Part shown: positions 24,105 through 32,044 of the stretch, one piece after another
Numbering within the stretch: position 1 is the stretch's first letter
How the letters are laid out: each line of letters opens with the position of its first letter
Assembly: GCA_003221515.1 (NCBI GenBank)
Contig: QHSI01000125.1
Location: 1 to 51,915, forward strand
From: Candidatus Rokuibacteriota bacterium
GTDB lineage: Bacteria > Methylomirabilota > Methylomirabilia > Rokubacteriales > CSP1-6
Reading direction: 5' to 3'
Length of the DNA stretch: 51,915 bases
Translations under genes and position numbers: made by a program
The notes under the pieces: model-generated
Databases searched by the model: none
Seen by the model: the letters and a program-made list of their open reading frames with translations, nothing else
What the model was told of the DNA's origin: nothing

Positions 24105-25949
24105 ATGACGCCGAATCGGTCCCTGGCCCCGGCCGCCCGCCCTCTGACAGTGTGGCTGCTGGATGCCGGCCCGCTCTTGGTCGGACTCCTCCTTATCCTC
24201 GCGAAGTTCGCTCTTCTGGCGGGACGGTTCGCCGAAGGGCAGGGGCTCGCGCTGTTAATCGTCCTGGCATCGAGTTTCTCTGCGCTGCTCGCGTCGCTCC
24301 TCGTCATGTTTCCCCGGCTGGCGCGCGTCGCGGCGCTTCTCGTCGTCAACCTCGTGGTCGCGACGGCGGCGCTGGCCGACGCGGTGCACCTGCGCGTCTT
24401 CGGCAACGCGATCGCCCTGGCCGAGGTCGCCTATGCGCATCAGCTCCTGACCGTAGTCTCCAGCGTTCGCCAGCTCCTCCAGCCCGCCGACGCGCTCTAC
24501 TACCTGGACGTCGTGACGGCGCTGGTCGTCACGCCGCTCTACGTCCGGGCGTGTCGCCGCGTCCCGTCACTCGGGCCTCTCCAGCATGTCGGCGTCGCGG
24601 CGATCCTGCTACTGGCCGGGATCGTGTCCGTGGTGCCGCTGGCGAAGACCGTCGGGCGGGACACCACGATCTACCAGGCGGTCCGCGACCGGTTCTCTCT
24701 CGAGCCCGCGCCCGAGGCCATCGGCGCGCCCCAGCGCGAGAAGGTCCTCGCCTTTTTGCGCGAGCACCGCGCCCGCGAGCGCTCGCCGCTCTTCGGAGCA
24801 GCCAGCAGGAAAAACGTGATCGTGATCAGCGCGGAGTCGCTCAGCGCCTACCCGCTGGGGCTCGTGGTGGAAGGCCAGGCGATCATGCCGCGATTCTCCG
24901 CCTTCGCCCGGGAAAGTCTGTCCTTCACCGCGTTCTACGATCAGACCGGCAGCGGCGGCACGTCGGACGGCGAGTTCATCACGCTGCATTCGCTCCATCC
25001 GGTCAGGTCAGGGGCAGTCGCCTTCCTCTACCCTCAGACTGAGTTCCGGGGCCTTCCGGCGATCCTCGTCGGGCACGGCTATACCACCGTCTCCGCGTGC
25101 GGGGCCGCCGCCGACTTCTGGAACATGCAGACCACGCACCGCCGGCTCGGCTTTCAGAAATCGCACTTCGCGGACAGCTTCCAGATCACGGAGCGGATCA
25201 ACGGCTGGCTAGCCGACGCGCCGTTCTTCGATCAGGTCGTGCCGCGGCTTGCCAGCGAGAGGACGCCGTTCATGGCCTTCCTCCTGAGCTCCTCCAATCA
25301 CCACCCGTTCGCGTTGCCCGCGCCGCATCGGACGCTCAGGCTCGGGTCGCTCGAAGGGACCGATCTCGGGGACTATCTCCACACGGTGCACTACTTCGAC
25401 GAGGCCTTCGGACAGTTCGTCGATCGACTGCGTGCGACCCGTCTGCTCGATGAGTCGGTCGTCGTTGTCTACGGGGACCACAAGGGGTATCTCGCCGATG
25501 AGCGGCAGCTCGCCACCCTCCTCGGACTCTCCTCGTCGCGGCCTGAGGATCTCTGGCTCGAGAGGAAGCGCGTGCCGCTGGTGGTCCGGCTCCCTCGCGG
25601 CGCCCACGCTGGCCGGCGAAGCGAAGCGGCCGGTCACCTCGACATTGCGCCGACGGTCCTCAGCCTGCTCGGGATCGCCGAGGACGGCGTCATGCTCGGG
25701 CGGGACCTCACAAAGCCCGGTGACTCCCTGGTCGTGTTCCGAGACGGGAGCTTCGCCGATGGTCAGCACCATCTCATCCGGCGAGGGCTGCGGTCGTCCT
25801 GTTTCGAGAGCAAGACGGGCCGGGCGGTCGACTGCGACGCGCTCGAGCCGAAGCTGGCCCGCTCCCTGGATCAACTCCAGACGTCGGACTTCATCATTCA
25901 GGGCAACCTGATCCCCTTGCTGCTCGGGGGTCTTCGCGATCGGCTATGA
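24105..25949 (+). CDS. LtaS-like membrane phosphotransferase/sulfatase-family protein
   Basis: The product is 614 residues. About five N-terminal membrane helices (residues 1-180) precede an extracytoplasmic alkaline-phosphatase-fold domain. The LtaS-type active site is visible: glutamate in VIVISAESL, the nucleophile threonine near residue 286 in GSGGTSDGEFITLHSL, histidine in SSSNHHPF and the metal pair in VYGDHKG. In Firmicutes this enzyme builds lipoteichoic acid. In Gram-negative bacteria relatives (OpgB/EptA-like) transfer phosphoglycerol or phosphoethanolamine to glycans or lipids, which is more likely here. It stands alone, 95 bases after operon 2. Confidence 0.87.
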   Translation: MTPNRSLAPAARPLTVWLLDAGPLLVGLLLILAKFALLAGRFAEGQGLALLIVLASSFSALLASLLVMFPRLARVAALLVVNLVVATAALADAVHLRVFGNAIALAEVAYAHQLLTVVSSVRQLLQPADALYYLDVVTALVVTPLYVRACRRVPSLGPLQHVGVAAILLLAGIVSVVPLAKTVGRDTTIYQAVRDRFSLEPAPEAIGAPQREKVLAFLREHRARERSPLFGAASRKNVIVISAESLSAYPLGLVVEGQAIMPRFSAFARESLSFTAFYDQTGSGGTSDGEFITLHSLHPVRSGAVAFLYPQTEFRGLPAILVGHGYTTVSACGAAADFWNMQTTHRRLGFQKSHFADSFQITERINGWLADAPFFDQVVPRLASERTPFMAFLLSSSNHHPFALPAPHRTLRLGSLEGTDLGDYLHTVHYFDEAFGQFVDRLRATRLLDESVVVVYGDHKGYLADERQLATLLGLSSSRPEDLWLERKRVPLVVRLPRGAHAGRRSEAAGHLDIAPTVLSLLGIAEDGVMLGRDLTKPGDSLVVFRDGSFADGQHHLIRRGLRSSCFESKTGRAVDCDALEPKLARSLDQLQTSDFIIQGNLIPLLLGGLRDRL

Positions 25950-26138
25950 TCCTGGACAGGTCGTCCCGGCCACGCGTCGCGCATTCGCCTCGAGGGCCAG
26001 TATCACGGCGGCGACGAGGAGTCCGAGCGCCCACGGTTGCTTGCGCGCTGGCACGACAGCCGCGATCAGCCCCGCCACCAGCAGCATCAGCGTGAGGGTC
26101 TGCCGCCCGGGGCAGTCCTCGATCACGCTCACCGTCAC
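25944..26138 (-). CDS. Possible small two-helix membrane protein
   Basis: The 64-codon frame starts with GTG and encodes two hydrophobic segments (TLTLMLLVAGLIAAVVPA and ALGLLVAAVILALEANAR) and a cysteine near each end. It overlaps by 4 bases a 26-codon upstream stretch (26135-26215, ending APHGEIYLPR and a stop) that reads as coding but lacks a start codon. The arrangement may be the end of a decayed gene followed by a real small one. No clear ribosome site is seen, and the last 6 bases overlap the convergent LtaS-like gene. Confidence 0.4.
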   Translation of the reverse strand: MTVSVIEDCPGRQTLTLMLLVAGLIAAVVPARKQPWALGLLVAAVILALEANARRVAGTTCPGS

Positions 26139-26259
26139 CGAGGCAGGTAGATCTCGCCATGCGGAGCGCGAAGGACCGCCGCGGCCAGGTCCTCAGCGCG
26201 GTAGCGCGCTTCTGCACATCACGGGCATCACAGGCAGCCGCCATGGCCAGCACCACCTT

Positions 26260-27186
26260 CTAGGCCCCATCGACGTAGACGGCAGCCCGATGCGTCTCGG
26301 GAAGAAACGCGTAGACCTTGTCGGCCGAAGCGTCGAACGCGAGCGTGTGGGCGCCCTTCTCCGTGACGATCGTTTCCCGCCGGCGCAGCGTCTCGGTGTC
26401 GAAGACCTCGATCACGCCGGGATCTCCGATCGCGATGTAGAGCGCCCGTCGCGTCGCGCTGAAGAAGACCACGTCGGGAACTCCGCCGATCTCCCGCTCG
26501 GCCAACACCTTGCCTGATCGCGCGTCGAGCACGACCAGCACCTTCGCATCGGCCGCGCAGAACAGGCGCCGGCTCGCCGGGTCGAAATCGAGGCCATGGG
26601 GCCCCGCCGCCGGCACCGGGAACACCTGCGCGACCCGCGCCGGATCCGCCGCGTCGACAACCGCGATCTGGGGCGGATCCGACACGTTGACGTAGAACCT
26701 TCGTGACTCGGGGTCGAAGATCGTCCACCGGGTGCGGCCGGCGACGGGCGTGTCGGCAATCAGGGACCGCGTCTCGACGTTCACGATCGAGACCGTGAAG
26801 GACCCGGGACGCGCGGGATCGCCGACGTTGGCCGCCAGCAGCAGGTGGTCCGCCGGATCGTAGGCGAGCCCATTCGGCCTGACTCCCACCCCTACCTTGA
26901 CGCGCGCCTGCTCGCGGTCCGGAGAGAACATGGCGACAGTGTTCTCTCCCCGATTCGACGTGAAGACGAGGTCCTGCTCCTCGCAGACGAGCACGCCGGC
27001 GACCGTGGGTAACCCGGCGACGGAGCGCAGGTACGCCCCCCGCGCGCAGTCGACCACGTCCACCGCGTCGTTCGCCGTGTGGGCGACGTAGAGCAGACTG
27101 CGGCGCCCGTGCACGGCCGCGTGATCGAATCCGCCGGGCCCGGCATGCGCGGGCAGCTCGATGAAGCCCTGGAGTTGGAGCGCCAT
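26260..27186 (-). CDS. YncE-like beta-propeller protein
   Basis: The product is 308 residues made of repeated YVAHTANDAVDVVD-type blades (also VFTSNRGENTVAMFSPDR, LLLAANVGDPARPGSFTVSI, FYVNVSDPPQIAVVDAADP, LYIAIGDPGVIEVFDTETL). This is a seven-bladed 40-residue YVTN/YncE propeller. There is no signal peptide, unlike many relatives, so it may be cytoplasmic. It is the last gene of a minus-strand group with the ChrB-like genes, starting 12 bases after the short ChrB-C gene. The role is unknown; a binding or surveillance protein is plausible. Confidence 0.85.
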   Translation of the reverse strand: MALQLQGFIELPAHAGPGGFDHAAVHGRRSLLYVAHTANDAVDVVDCARGAYLRSVAGLPTVAGVLVCEEQDLVFTSNRGENTVAMFSPDREQARVKVGVGVRPNGLAYDPADHLLLAANVGDPARPGSFTVSIVNVETRSLIADTPVAGRTRWTIFDPESRRFYVNVSDPPQIAVVDAADPARVAQVFPVPAAGPHGLDFDPASRRLFCAADAKVLVVLDARSGKVLAEREIGGVPDVVFFSATRRALYIAIGDPGVIEVFDTETLRRRETIVTEKGAHTLAFDASADKVYAFLPETHRAAVYVDGA

Positions 27187-27197
27187 GCGTGGGGCCC

Positions 27198-27638
27198 TCA
27201 GCTCGCGCGCCCGGGCGCGAGGTTCACGCGACAGTAGGCATAGAGCGCGTCGTAGGCCGGGAACTGCTTGGCCATGTTGTCGTGGTCGTCGGCGGCCATC
27301 GCCTGGAAACCAGTGGCGAGCGCGTAGAGCCCGGCCGACTCCGGCGTGAGCTGCCGCGCGTCGGTGTCAGCGCCGCGCACGATGAGGGCCAGCGTGCGCA
27401 GCGCCGGGTCGGCGAGCGCGTACTTTTCGAGGAACGCGTCGAACGAGCAGTGCGCGCCGTGGTGCCCCAGCTCGACCCCGGGGATGTCGTAGGCGATCGC
27501 GCCCTCCCGCTCCGCGACCTTCCTCACTTGGTCGGCGGGGACGAACATGAACGTCGGCTCTTTGTCGATGAATCGGCTGATCAGCCAGGGGCAGGCGATC
27601 CGGTCGACTCTCGCTCGTTCTCGGGTGATCCACTTCAT
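27198..27638 (-). CDS. ChrB C-terminal-domain protein (short ChrB)
   Basis: The product is 146 residues and matches the C-terminal domain of chromate-resistance protein ChrB: RARVDRIACPWLISRFIDKE, FDIPG-like YDIPGVELGHHGAHCSFDAF, and HDNMAKQFPAYDALYAYCR. The two histidines and cysteine in GHHGAHCSF are a likely metal or chromate site. The full-length ChrB nearby carries the same block as GHHAEDCTFE, so this is a second, stand-alone copy of the domain. It starts at an ATG with GGAGAAT-type sequence upstream. Confidence 0.85.
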   Translation of the reverse strand: MKWITRERARVDRIACPWLISRFIDKEPTFMFVPADQVRKVAEREGAIAYDIPGVELGHHGAHCSFDAFLEKYALADPALRTLALIVRGADTDARQLTPESAGLYALATGFQAMAADDHDNMAKQFPAYDALYAYCRVNLAPGRAS

Positions 27639-27689
27639 CGGATTCTCCTTTCCAGCATCGTTTCCACTCGAGCCCCAGGGCTCGCGCCG

Positions 27690-27900
27690 TCACGATCCAC
27701 TCACGCCGCGAATCGTCAGATCGTCGAACGCGGTGACCGCGTCGCCCTTGGTCCACAGGCCAACGCGGCCCGACGTGAACGGCGCGTCGCGGTGGCAGCG
27801 GGATCTCGTCCGGCGCCGCGTCCGCGGCGCCCCGGCGAGCAGCGTCACGCGCGGCGAGGGTCGCGAGCATCGTGCGGAACAGGCCTCGGCGCGACATCAT
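27690..27900 (-). pseudogene. Decayed exported LamG/DUF1080-like gene
   Basis: At 27900 a good N-terminus begins (MMSRRGLFRTMLATLAARDA, a Tat-type signal). At 27690 a different frame ends with APFTSGRVGLWTKGDAVTAF, DDLTIRG and a stop, the usual C-terminus of a concanavalin-like/DUF1080 domain. The two ends are out of frame by one base and the middle is missing, so only about 70 codons remain. The start overlaps the chrB stop region by 4 bases. Probably an internal deletion derivative. Confidence 0.55.
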
Positions 27901-28853
27901 CGCGTCTTCGACTTCAAGACCGCGTACAGGCCATCGAACATCGCCATCCCCTTCGTCAGCAGCTCATCGTCGTCCGGCGTCGCCTCCGCGAGCGCCCGGA
28001 CGGCGAGGTCCACGCCGGTCGCCTCGTTGCGCGTGAACTTGCCGTCGTGCAGGTCGGCCTCGTGCACGATCTCGGCGATGAGCCGCACCCGCCGGTCCTT
28101 GAGCCCGAATCGCCTCACGAGGGTCTCGAACGTGCAGTCCTCGGCGTGGTGCCCGAACTCGGCGCCGAGGACGTCGAATGGGATGCCCTTGCGAGCGGCG
28201 TCGGCGGCGTCGGCAAACGTGAACCTCGCGTCGGGATCGCAGAAGCGCTTGATGAGCCACGCCGACGCGATCCGGTCGATGTGCGGGCGCGGGCGGGTCA
28301 CCCACGTGCTGCCGCGCGGCGGCAGCGCCCCGGGACGGCGGGGGCTCGCCGCGCGGGGCCGCGTCTCCACCGCGCGCAGCCGCTTGGCCGTCGTTTCCCA
28401 GAGCGTGCGCGCGCGCTCGCCGGCGGGCGATTTCAGATAGTCGATCGACTCGATGCGGTCGAGCTCCCGCTTGACGCCGTCGAGCTTGCCGCGGAGCGTG
28501 CCGACCGAGCCGCGATGGCTCGCCCGAAGGCGGTCGAGCTGGCCGAGGATCTCGCGGCATCCCCGCACCGCCGCGCCGTACTCGGCGCTCCGCGCCTTGT
28601 GGAACAGCTCGGCAAGCTGCGCGTCGGTCATGGTCTCCACGCGATCGACCCGGAGCAGGGTCACCTCGCCGCGGAACGACTGGATCTCCTGCACGAGCCA
28701 CTGGAAGAGCTCCGTGGTCTCGGGCGTCTCCGGCAGGAGCCAGCCGGCGCCGCGCAGCCGGACGGCGCCCATCCGCTGGAGCTTGCGCCAGACGCCGACG
28801 CGGTGCCGGGTCGGCGTGGGCGGCAGGGTCATGAGCAGCGTCAGCCATCGCAT
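27897..28853 (-). CDS. chrB: Chromate-resistance regulator ChrB
   Basis: The product is 318 residues. The N-terminal part (MRWLTLLMTLPPTPTRHRVG, VWRKLQRMGAVRLRGAGWLL) is the ChrB N-terminal domain with a winged-helix-like region. A helical linker with RELDRIESIDYLKSPAGERA follows. The ChrB C-terminal domain has DRIASAWLIKRFCD and GHHAEDCTFETL. ChrB in Ochrobactrum and Cupriavidus is a chromate-sensing regulator of chrA. Here it is divergent from chrA. The ATG at 28853 is chosen because a TTGACA-17-TACTTT promoter ends just before it; a longer frame to 28958 would contain the promoter. Confidence 0.88.
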   Translation of the reverse strand: MRWLTLLMTLPPTPTRHRVGVWRKLQRMGAVRLRGAGWLLPETPETTELFQWLVQEIQSFRGEVTLLRVDRVETMTDAQLAELFHKARSAEYGAAVRGCREILGQLDRLRASHRGSVGTLRGKLDGVKRELDRIESIDYLKSPAGERARTLWETTAKRLRAVETRPRAASPRRPGALPPRGSTWVTRPRPHIDRIASAWLIKRFCDPDARFTFADAADAARKGIPFDVLGAEFGHHAEDCTFETLVRRFGLKDRRVRLIAEIVHEADLHDGKFTRNEATGVDLAVRALAEATPDDDELLTKGMAMFDGLYAVLKSKTR

Positions 28854-28859
28854 GACGTG

Positions 28860-28888
28860 AAAGTAACTGTTGCTACTAGTCATGTCAA
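28860..28888 (-). promoter_or_regulatory. Promoter of chrB, predicted leaderless
   Basis: On the minus strand, TTGACA (28888..28883), 17 bases, and TACTTT (28865..28860). The start point would fall at about 28853, the A of the chrB ATG, so the transcript would lack a leader. Confidence 0.5.
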
Positions 28889-28891
28889 GAG

Positions 28892-28921
28892 TTACACTCC
28901 CTTGAGTTTGTTTACACTCCC
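28892..28921. promoter_or_regulatory. Direct repeat TTACACTCCC x2, candidate ChrB operator
   Basis: Two exact copies of TTACACTCCC at 28892-28901 and 28912-28921, spaced exactly 20 bp (two helical turns), lie between chrB and chrA. They sit just upstream of the chrB -35 box and overlap the likely chrA promoter region. Same-face tandem sites suit a dimeric regulator. Confidence 0.5.
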
Positions 28922-28946
28922 TCGCGCACCAGGCCGGAGGTCGTTC

Positions 28947-28982
28947 ATGAAGGCACACGAGGTCGGGTGGGGGTGGCTATGA
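28947..28982 (+). CDS. 11-residue leader peptide of chrA
   Basis: An ATG with a strong GGAGG site 7 bases upstream encodes MKAHEVGWGWL and a TGA that overlaps the chrA ATG (ATGA). The chrA start itself has only a weak ribosome site. The leader may therefore feed ribosomes to chrA by termination-reinitiation. It contains two tryptophan codons close together. Confidence 0.4.
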   Translation: MKAHEVGWGWL

Positions 28983-30184
28983 CGAGCACCCAACGCAGCG
29001 CCTTCGCCGCGCACTGGGGCGACATCGCCGCTCAGTTTCTGAGGATAGGCGCCACGGCGTATGGAGGCCCGGCCATCATGGGCATCATGCAGGCCGAGCT
29101 CCAGGAGAAGCGCGGGTGGGTCTCGAAGGAGCGGTTCGTCGAAGGGCTCTCGCTCGTCAACATGCTCCCCGGCGCGACGGCCGCGCAGCTCAGCATCTTC
29201 CTCGGCTACGCGCGCGGCGGCGGGTGGGGCGGACTCCTCGCGGGGCTCTGCTTCATCGTGCCCGGGTTTCTCGTTCTGCTGGCGTTGACGGTGGGCTACG
29301 CGGCGTTCGGCGCCACGCCCATGCTCCGTGGAGCGCTCTACGGGCTCGGCCCCGTCGTCCTCGGCATCTACGTGGTCGCCATCTACCGCCTGGGCAAGGT
29401 CGCTATCAGCACGCGATCGCAGATCGTCATCGCGGTCGCCGCCGCGATGGCCGCGCTCACCACGCCGCTCGGCGTCGCCTGGATCCTGCTGCTCGCCGGC
29501 GGCGCCGGGCTCTGGCTCTTTCACTCGCGGCGCTGGGGAACGGCCGCGCTCGCGGGGCTGGCGGTCGGCCTCGCCGTCGTTCACGTCGTCTCGCGATGGA
29601 CGCCGGCGCCCGGCGCGGCGGAGGCCGGTGACGCGCCCGGCGCCGGCCTCGTCCAGCTCGCGACCTTTCTGCTCGAGGTCGGTGCGCTCACCTTCGGTGG
29701 CGGCCTCACGATGATCGCGTTCATTCAGGAGCGCGTCGTCGGCCAGTTCCAGTGGCTCACGCCGCAGGAGTTCATTGACGGGCTCGCGCTGGGCCAGCTC
29801 ACGCCCGGGCCGGTGCTGCTCGTCGCCGCGTATGTCGGCTACAAGGTGGCCGGGATCGGCGGGGCGGCGGTCGGCGGGGCAGCGGCGTTCCTGCCGTCGT
29901 TCGTGATGATGCTGGCGCTCCTGCCGGTCTTCGATCGCGTCCGGACGCTGGTGTGGACGCGGGCCGCGCTGCGGGGGATCGCGCCCGCGGTGATCGGCGT
30001 GCTCGCCGTCTCGCTCGTCCGGCTGTTGCCGCACGCTCTGCCCGACCTCACGGCGGTCGCCACGCTCGTCGTGACGGTGGTGGTCCTCGCGGTCTGGCGC
30101 GTGGCCACGCTCAAGATCATGCTGCTGGGCGCCGGCCTCGGGATCGTGCGAAGCCGGCTCGTCACGCTGCCGGGAGGATCATGA
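28979..30184 (+). CDS. chrA: ChrA-family chromate transporter (long, two-domain)
   Basis: The product is 401 residues and has both homologous halves of long-chain CHR transporters. The first half contains FLRIGATAYGGPAIMGIMQA, EKRGWVSKERFVEGLSLVNM and LPGATAAQLSIFLGY. The second contains EVGALTFGGGLTMIAFIQER, FIDGLALGQLTPGPVLLVAA and YVGYKVAG. About ten to twelve helices are predicted. The family exports chromate from the cytoplasm. It is divergent from chrB and followed after one base by the ArsC-like gene. Confidence 0.92.
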   Translation: MTSTQRSAFAAHWGDIAAQFLRIGATAYGGPAIMGIMQAELQEKRGWVSKERFVEGLSLVNMLPGATAAQLSIFLGYARGGGWGGLLAGLCFIVPGFLVLLALTVGYAAFGATPMLRGALYGLGPVVLGIYVVAIYRLGKVAISTRSQIVIAVAAAMAALTTPLGVAWILLLAGGAGLWLFHSRRWGTAALAGLAVGLAVVHVVSRWTPAPGAAEAGDAPGAGLVQLATFLLEVGALTFGGGLTMIAFIQERVVGQFQWLTPQEFIDGLALGQLTPGPVLLVAAYVGYKVAGIGGAAVGGAAAFLPSFVMMLALLPVFDRVRTLVWTRAALRGIAPAVIGVLAVSLVRLLPHALPDLTAVATLVVTVVVLAVWRVATLKIMLLGAGLGIVRSRLVTLPGGS

Positions 30185-30185
30185 C

Positions 30186-30590
30186 ATGCGTCGTGGAAAC
30201 GTCCTGTTCGTCTGCCTGCACGGCTCGGCCAAGAGCCTCATCGCCGCCGAGCACTTCAACCGTCTCGCGGCCACCCGTGGTCTCGCGGTACGAGCGACCT
30301 CGGCCGGGACCGAGCCCGACGACGCGATCCCGCCGCACGTCACCAGGGGCCTGGCGGGCGACGGCATCGACGTCGCCGGCCGTCGGCCGCGACGGCCGAC
30401 CCCGGCTGAGATCGAGGGCGCGGCGGCCGTCGTCACTTTCGGGTGCGACCTCGGTGCGCTGGCCTCGCGCGCCCCTCGTCTCATCCGGTGGGACGACGTG
30501 CCTGCGGTGAGCGAAGACTTCCCGCGCGCCCGCGATGCGATCGTGGCCCGGGTTTCCGGATTGCTCGAGGATCCCACCCTGCGCGGGTGA
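30186..30590 (+). CDS. ArsC-like / low-molecular-weight phosphatase-family protein with altered P-loop
   Basis: The product is 134 residues. The N-terminal strand and loop FVCLHGSAKSLIAAEHFNRL match the LMW-PTPase/arsenate reductase family, but the catalytic CX5R loop reads C10-LHGSA-K16, with lysine replacing arginine. The body (LAVRATSAGTEPDDAIPPHV, GDGIDVAGRRPRRPTPAEIE, VVTFGCDLGAL) has the ArsC layout. It lies one base after chrA, so it is probably cotranscribed. Oxyanion reduction or binding in metal resistance is inferred; the K variant could have lost phosphatase activity. Confidence 0.8.
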   Translation: MRRGNVLFVCLHGSAKSLIAAEHFNRLAATRGLAVRATSAGTEPDDAIPPHVTRGLAGDGIDVAGRRPRRPTPAEIEGAAAVVTFGCDLGALASRAPRLIRWDDVPAVSEDFPRARDAIVARVSGLLEDPTLRG

Positions 30591-30655
30591 CGTCTACGCC
30601 TTGACGTCGCCGACGCGCCGGGCGAGTATCGTCGCGCGGGCGAGGAGGCCACGTC

Positions 30656-31702
30656 ATGCACTTCGGGATCTTCGTCGAGGAGATGCGCTACGGCCGGGAT
30701 CAGGTCTCGGCGTTCCGGGACGCGTTCGAGCTGGCCGATCAGGCTGAGGCCTGGGGCCTGGACTGCGTATGGCTGGGCGAGATCCACTTCACGCCGACGC
30801 GCTCGGTGATCTCGGCGTCGCTGCAGGTGGCCAGCTCGATCGCGAGCCGGACCCGTCGCCTCCACGTCGGAACGGCCGTGACCGTGCTGCCCCTCAACCA
30901 CCCGCTGCGCATCGCCGAGGAGGTCGCGACGCTCGATCACATCAGCGAGGGTCGCCTGGAGTTCGGAATCGGCCGGAGCGGCGTCGCGCGCTCGTACGAC
31001 ATTTACGGAATTCCGTACGGCGAGAGCCAGGCGCGGTTCCGCGAAGCGCTCGAGATCATCCGCGAGGCCTGGAAAGGGGAGCCGTTCAGCTACACGGGCG
31101 AGTACTACCGGTTCCAGAACGCGACCGTGGCGCCGCGCCCATATCAGGTGCCGCATCCGCGGATCCGGATGGCCGCCAATACCGAGGAGACGTTCCCGGC
31201 GGTCGGCCAGATGGGATTGTCGGTGTTCGTCGGCCTGCGCGCCGCCGAGATTCCTGACTTACAGGCCCACCTGGCGCAATACCGGCAGGCCTGGCGCCGC
31301 GCCGGGCATCCGGGCGATCCCAGCGTCTACTTGCGAATTCCGGTCTACGTCTCCACGACGGAAGCGGGCGCGATCGAGGAGCCGCGCGAGAGCCTCACGC
31401 ACTTCTTCGGTCGTCAGGCCGAGCTGGCGCGGGCGATCGTCGGGCGCGCCGGCGCCGGGCCCGCCGACCGGCGTCAGGCGCTGGCCGAGCGCATGGCGAA
31501 TCTCTCGTACGACGACGTCCTCACCAAGAAGGTCGCGTTCGGCACCCCGAAGGGCGTGATCGATCGGCTGTCGAAGCTGCGCGACGAGCTGGGGCTCGAC
31601 GGAATCGTGGCCGAGCTCAACCCGGGCGGGCGCATTCCCAAGGAGCTCGAGACGCGGAGCCTGCGACTCTTGACCCACGAGGTGATGCCCGCGTTCAAGT
31701 AG
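30656..31702 (+). CDS. LLM-class F420/FMN-dependent oxidoreductase
   Basis: The product is 348 residues of the luciferase-like TIM-barrel family. Typical blocks are HFGIFVEEMRYG at the start, LADQAEAWGLDCVWLGEIHF, RLHVGTAVTVLPLNHPLRIA, ATLDHISEGRLEFGIGRSGV, AFGTPKGVIDRLSKLRDELG. Such enzymes use FMN or F420 for monooxygenation or reduction. The substrate is unknown. It ends convergently with the DUF1059 gene. Confidence 0.9.
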   Translation: MHFGIFVEEMRYGRDQVSAFRDAFELADQAEAWGLDCVWLGEIHFTPTRSVISASLQVASSIASRTRRLHVGTAVTVLPLNHPLRIAEEVATLDHISEGRLEFGIGRSGVARSYDIYGIPYGESQARFREALEIIREAWKGEPFSYTGEYYRFQNATVAPRPYQVPHPRIRMAANTEETFPAVGQMGLSVFVGLRAAEIPDLQAHLAQYRQAWRRAGHPGDPSVYLRIPVYVSTTEAGAIEEPRESLTHFFGRQAELARAIVGRAGAGPADRRQALAERMANLSYDDVLTKKVAFGTPKGVIDRLSKLRDELGLDGIVAELNPGGRIPKELETRSLRLLTHEVMPAFK

Positions 31703-31767
31703 CGGGCGCGCGCGCGGAGGGCTCGACCCACCGTCCAGCGTCTCCCGAAGCGCTGGAGCCCCTCGGG

Positions 31768-31944
31768 CTAGACTGCCCGAATCGCCGCTCGCGCCTTCTT
31801 CTCGACACCCAGTGAAATCGCCACCATCTTGTGAACATTCTTGGCGTGTTCGGCGGTCTTCTTCATCACCTCGCTGTCATCCTCGCCTTGCGCCACGAAG
31901 TTGCAGCCGGGCATCAGATCCGCGCACCTGAGTTCTCTCGTCAT
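31768..31944 (-). CDS. DUF1059 small protein, copy 1
   Basis: The product is 58 residues and matches DUF1059: TRELRCADLMPGCNFVAQGE, then EVMKKTAEHAKNVHKM, with two cysteines (CAD, GCNF) and two or three histidines that could bind metal. It is nearly the same as the copy at 41457-41642 (VRELRCADLIPGCDFVAQGT). The ATG is preceded by GGGAGGGG. It is the last gene downstream of the receiver pair on the minus strand. Confidence 0.8.
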   Translation of the reverse strand: MTRELRCADLMPGCNFVAQGEDDSEVMKKTAEHAKNVHKMVAISLGVEKKARAAIRAV

Positions 31945-32044
31945 GGGACAACCCCTCCCTGGGAAGGTCAACAACGTTCACGAACCGAACGTGCGAGCTC
32001 GGCCGACGGCGATCCGGACACGATGGGTCTATTGGTCCGAGAGC

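Noticed and set aside
30601-30632. TTGACG and TATCGT before the LLM oxidoreductase
   Set aside because: The spacer is 20 bases, too long for a convincing promoter.
31735-31756. CCAGCG/CGCTGG hairpin between convergent genes
   Set aside because: The stem is only 6 bp with a 10-base loop and no T-run, too weak to call a terminator.
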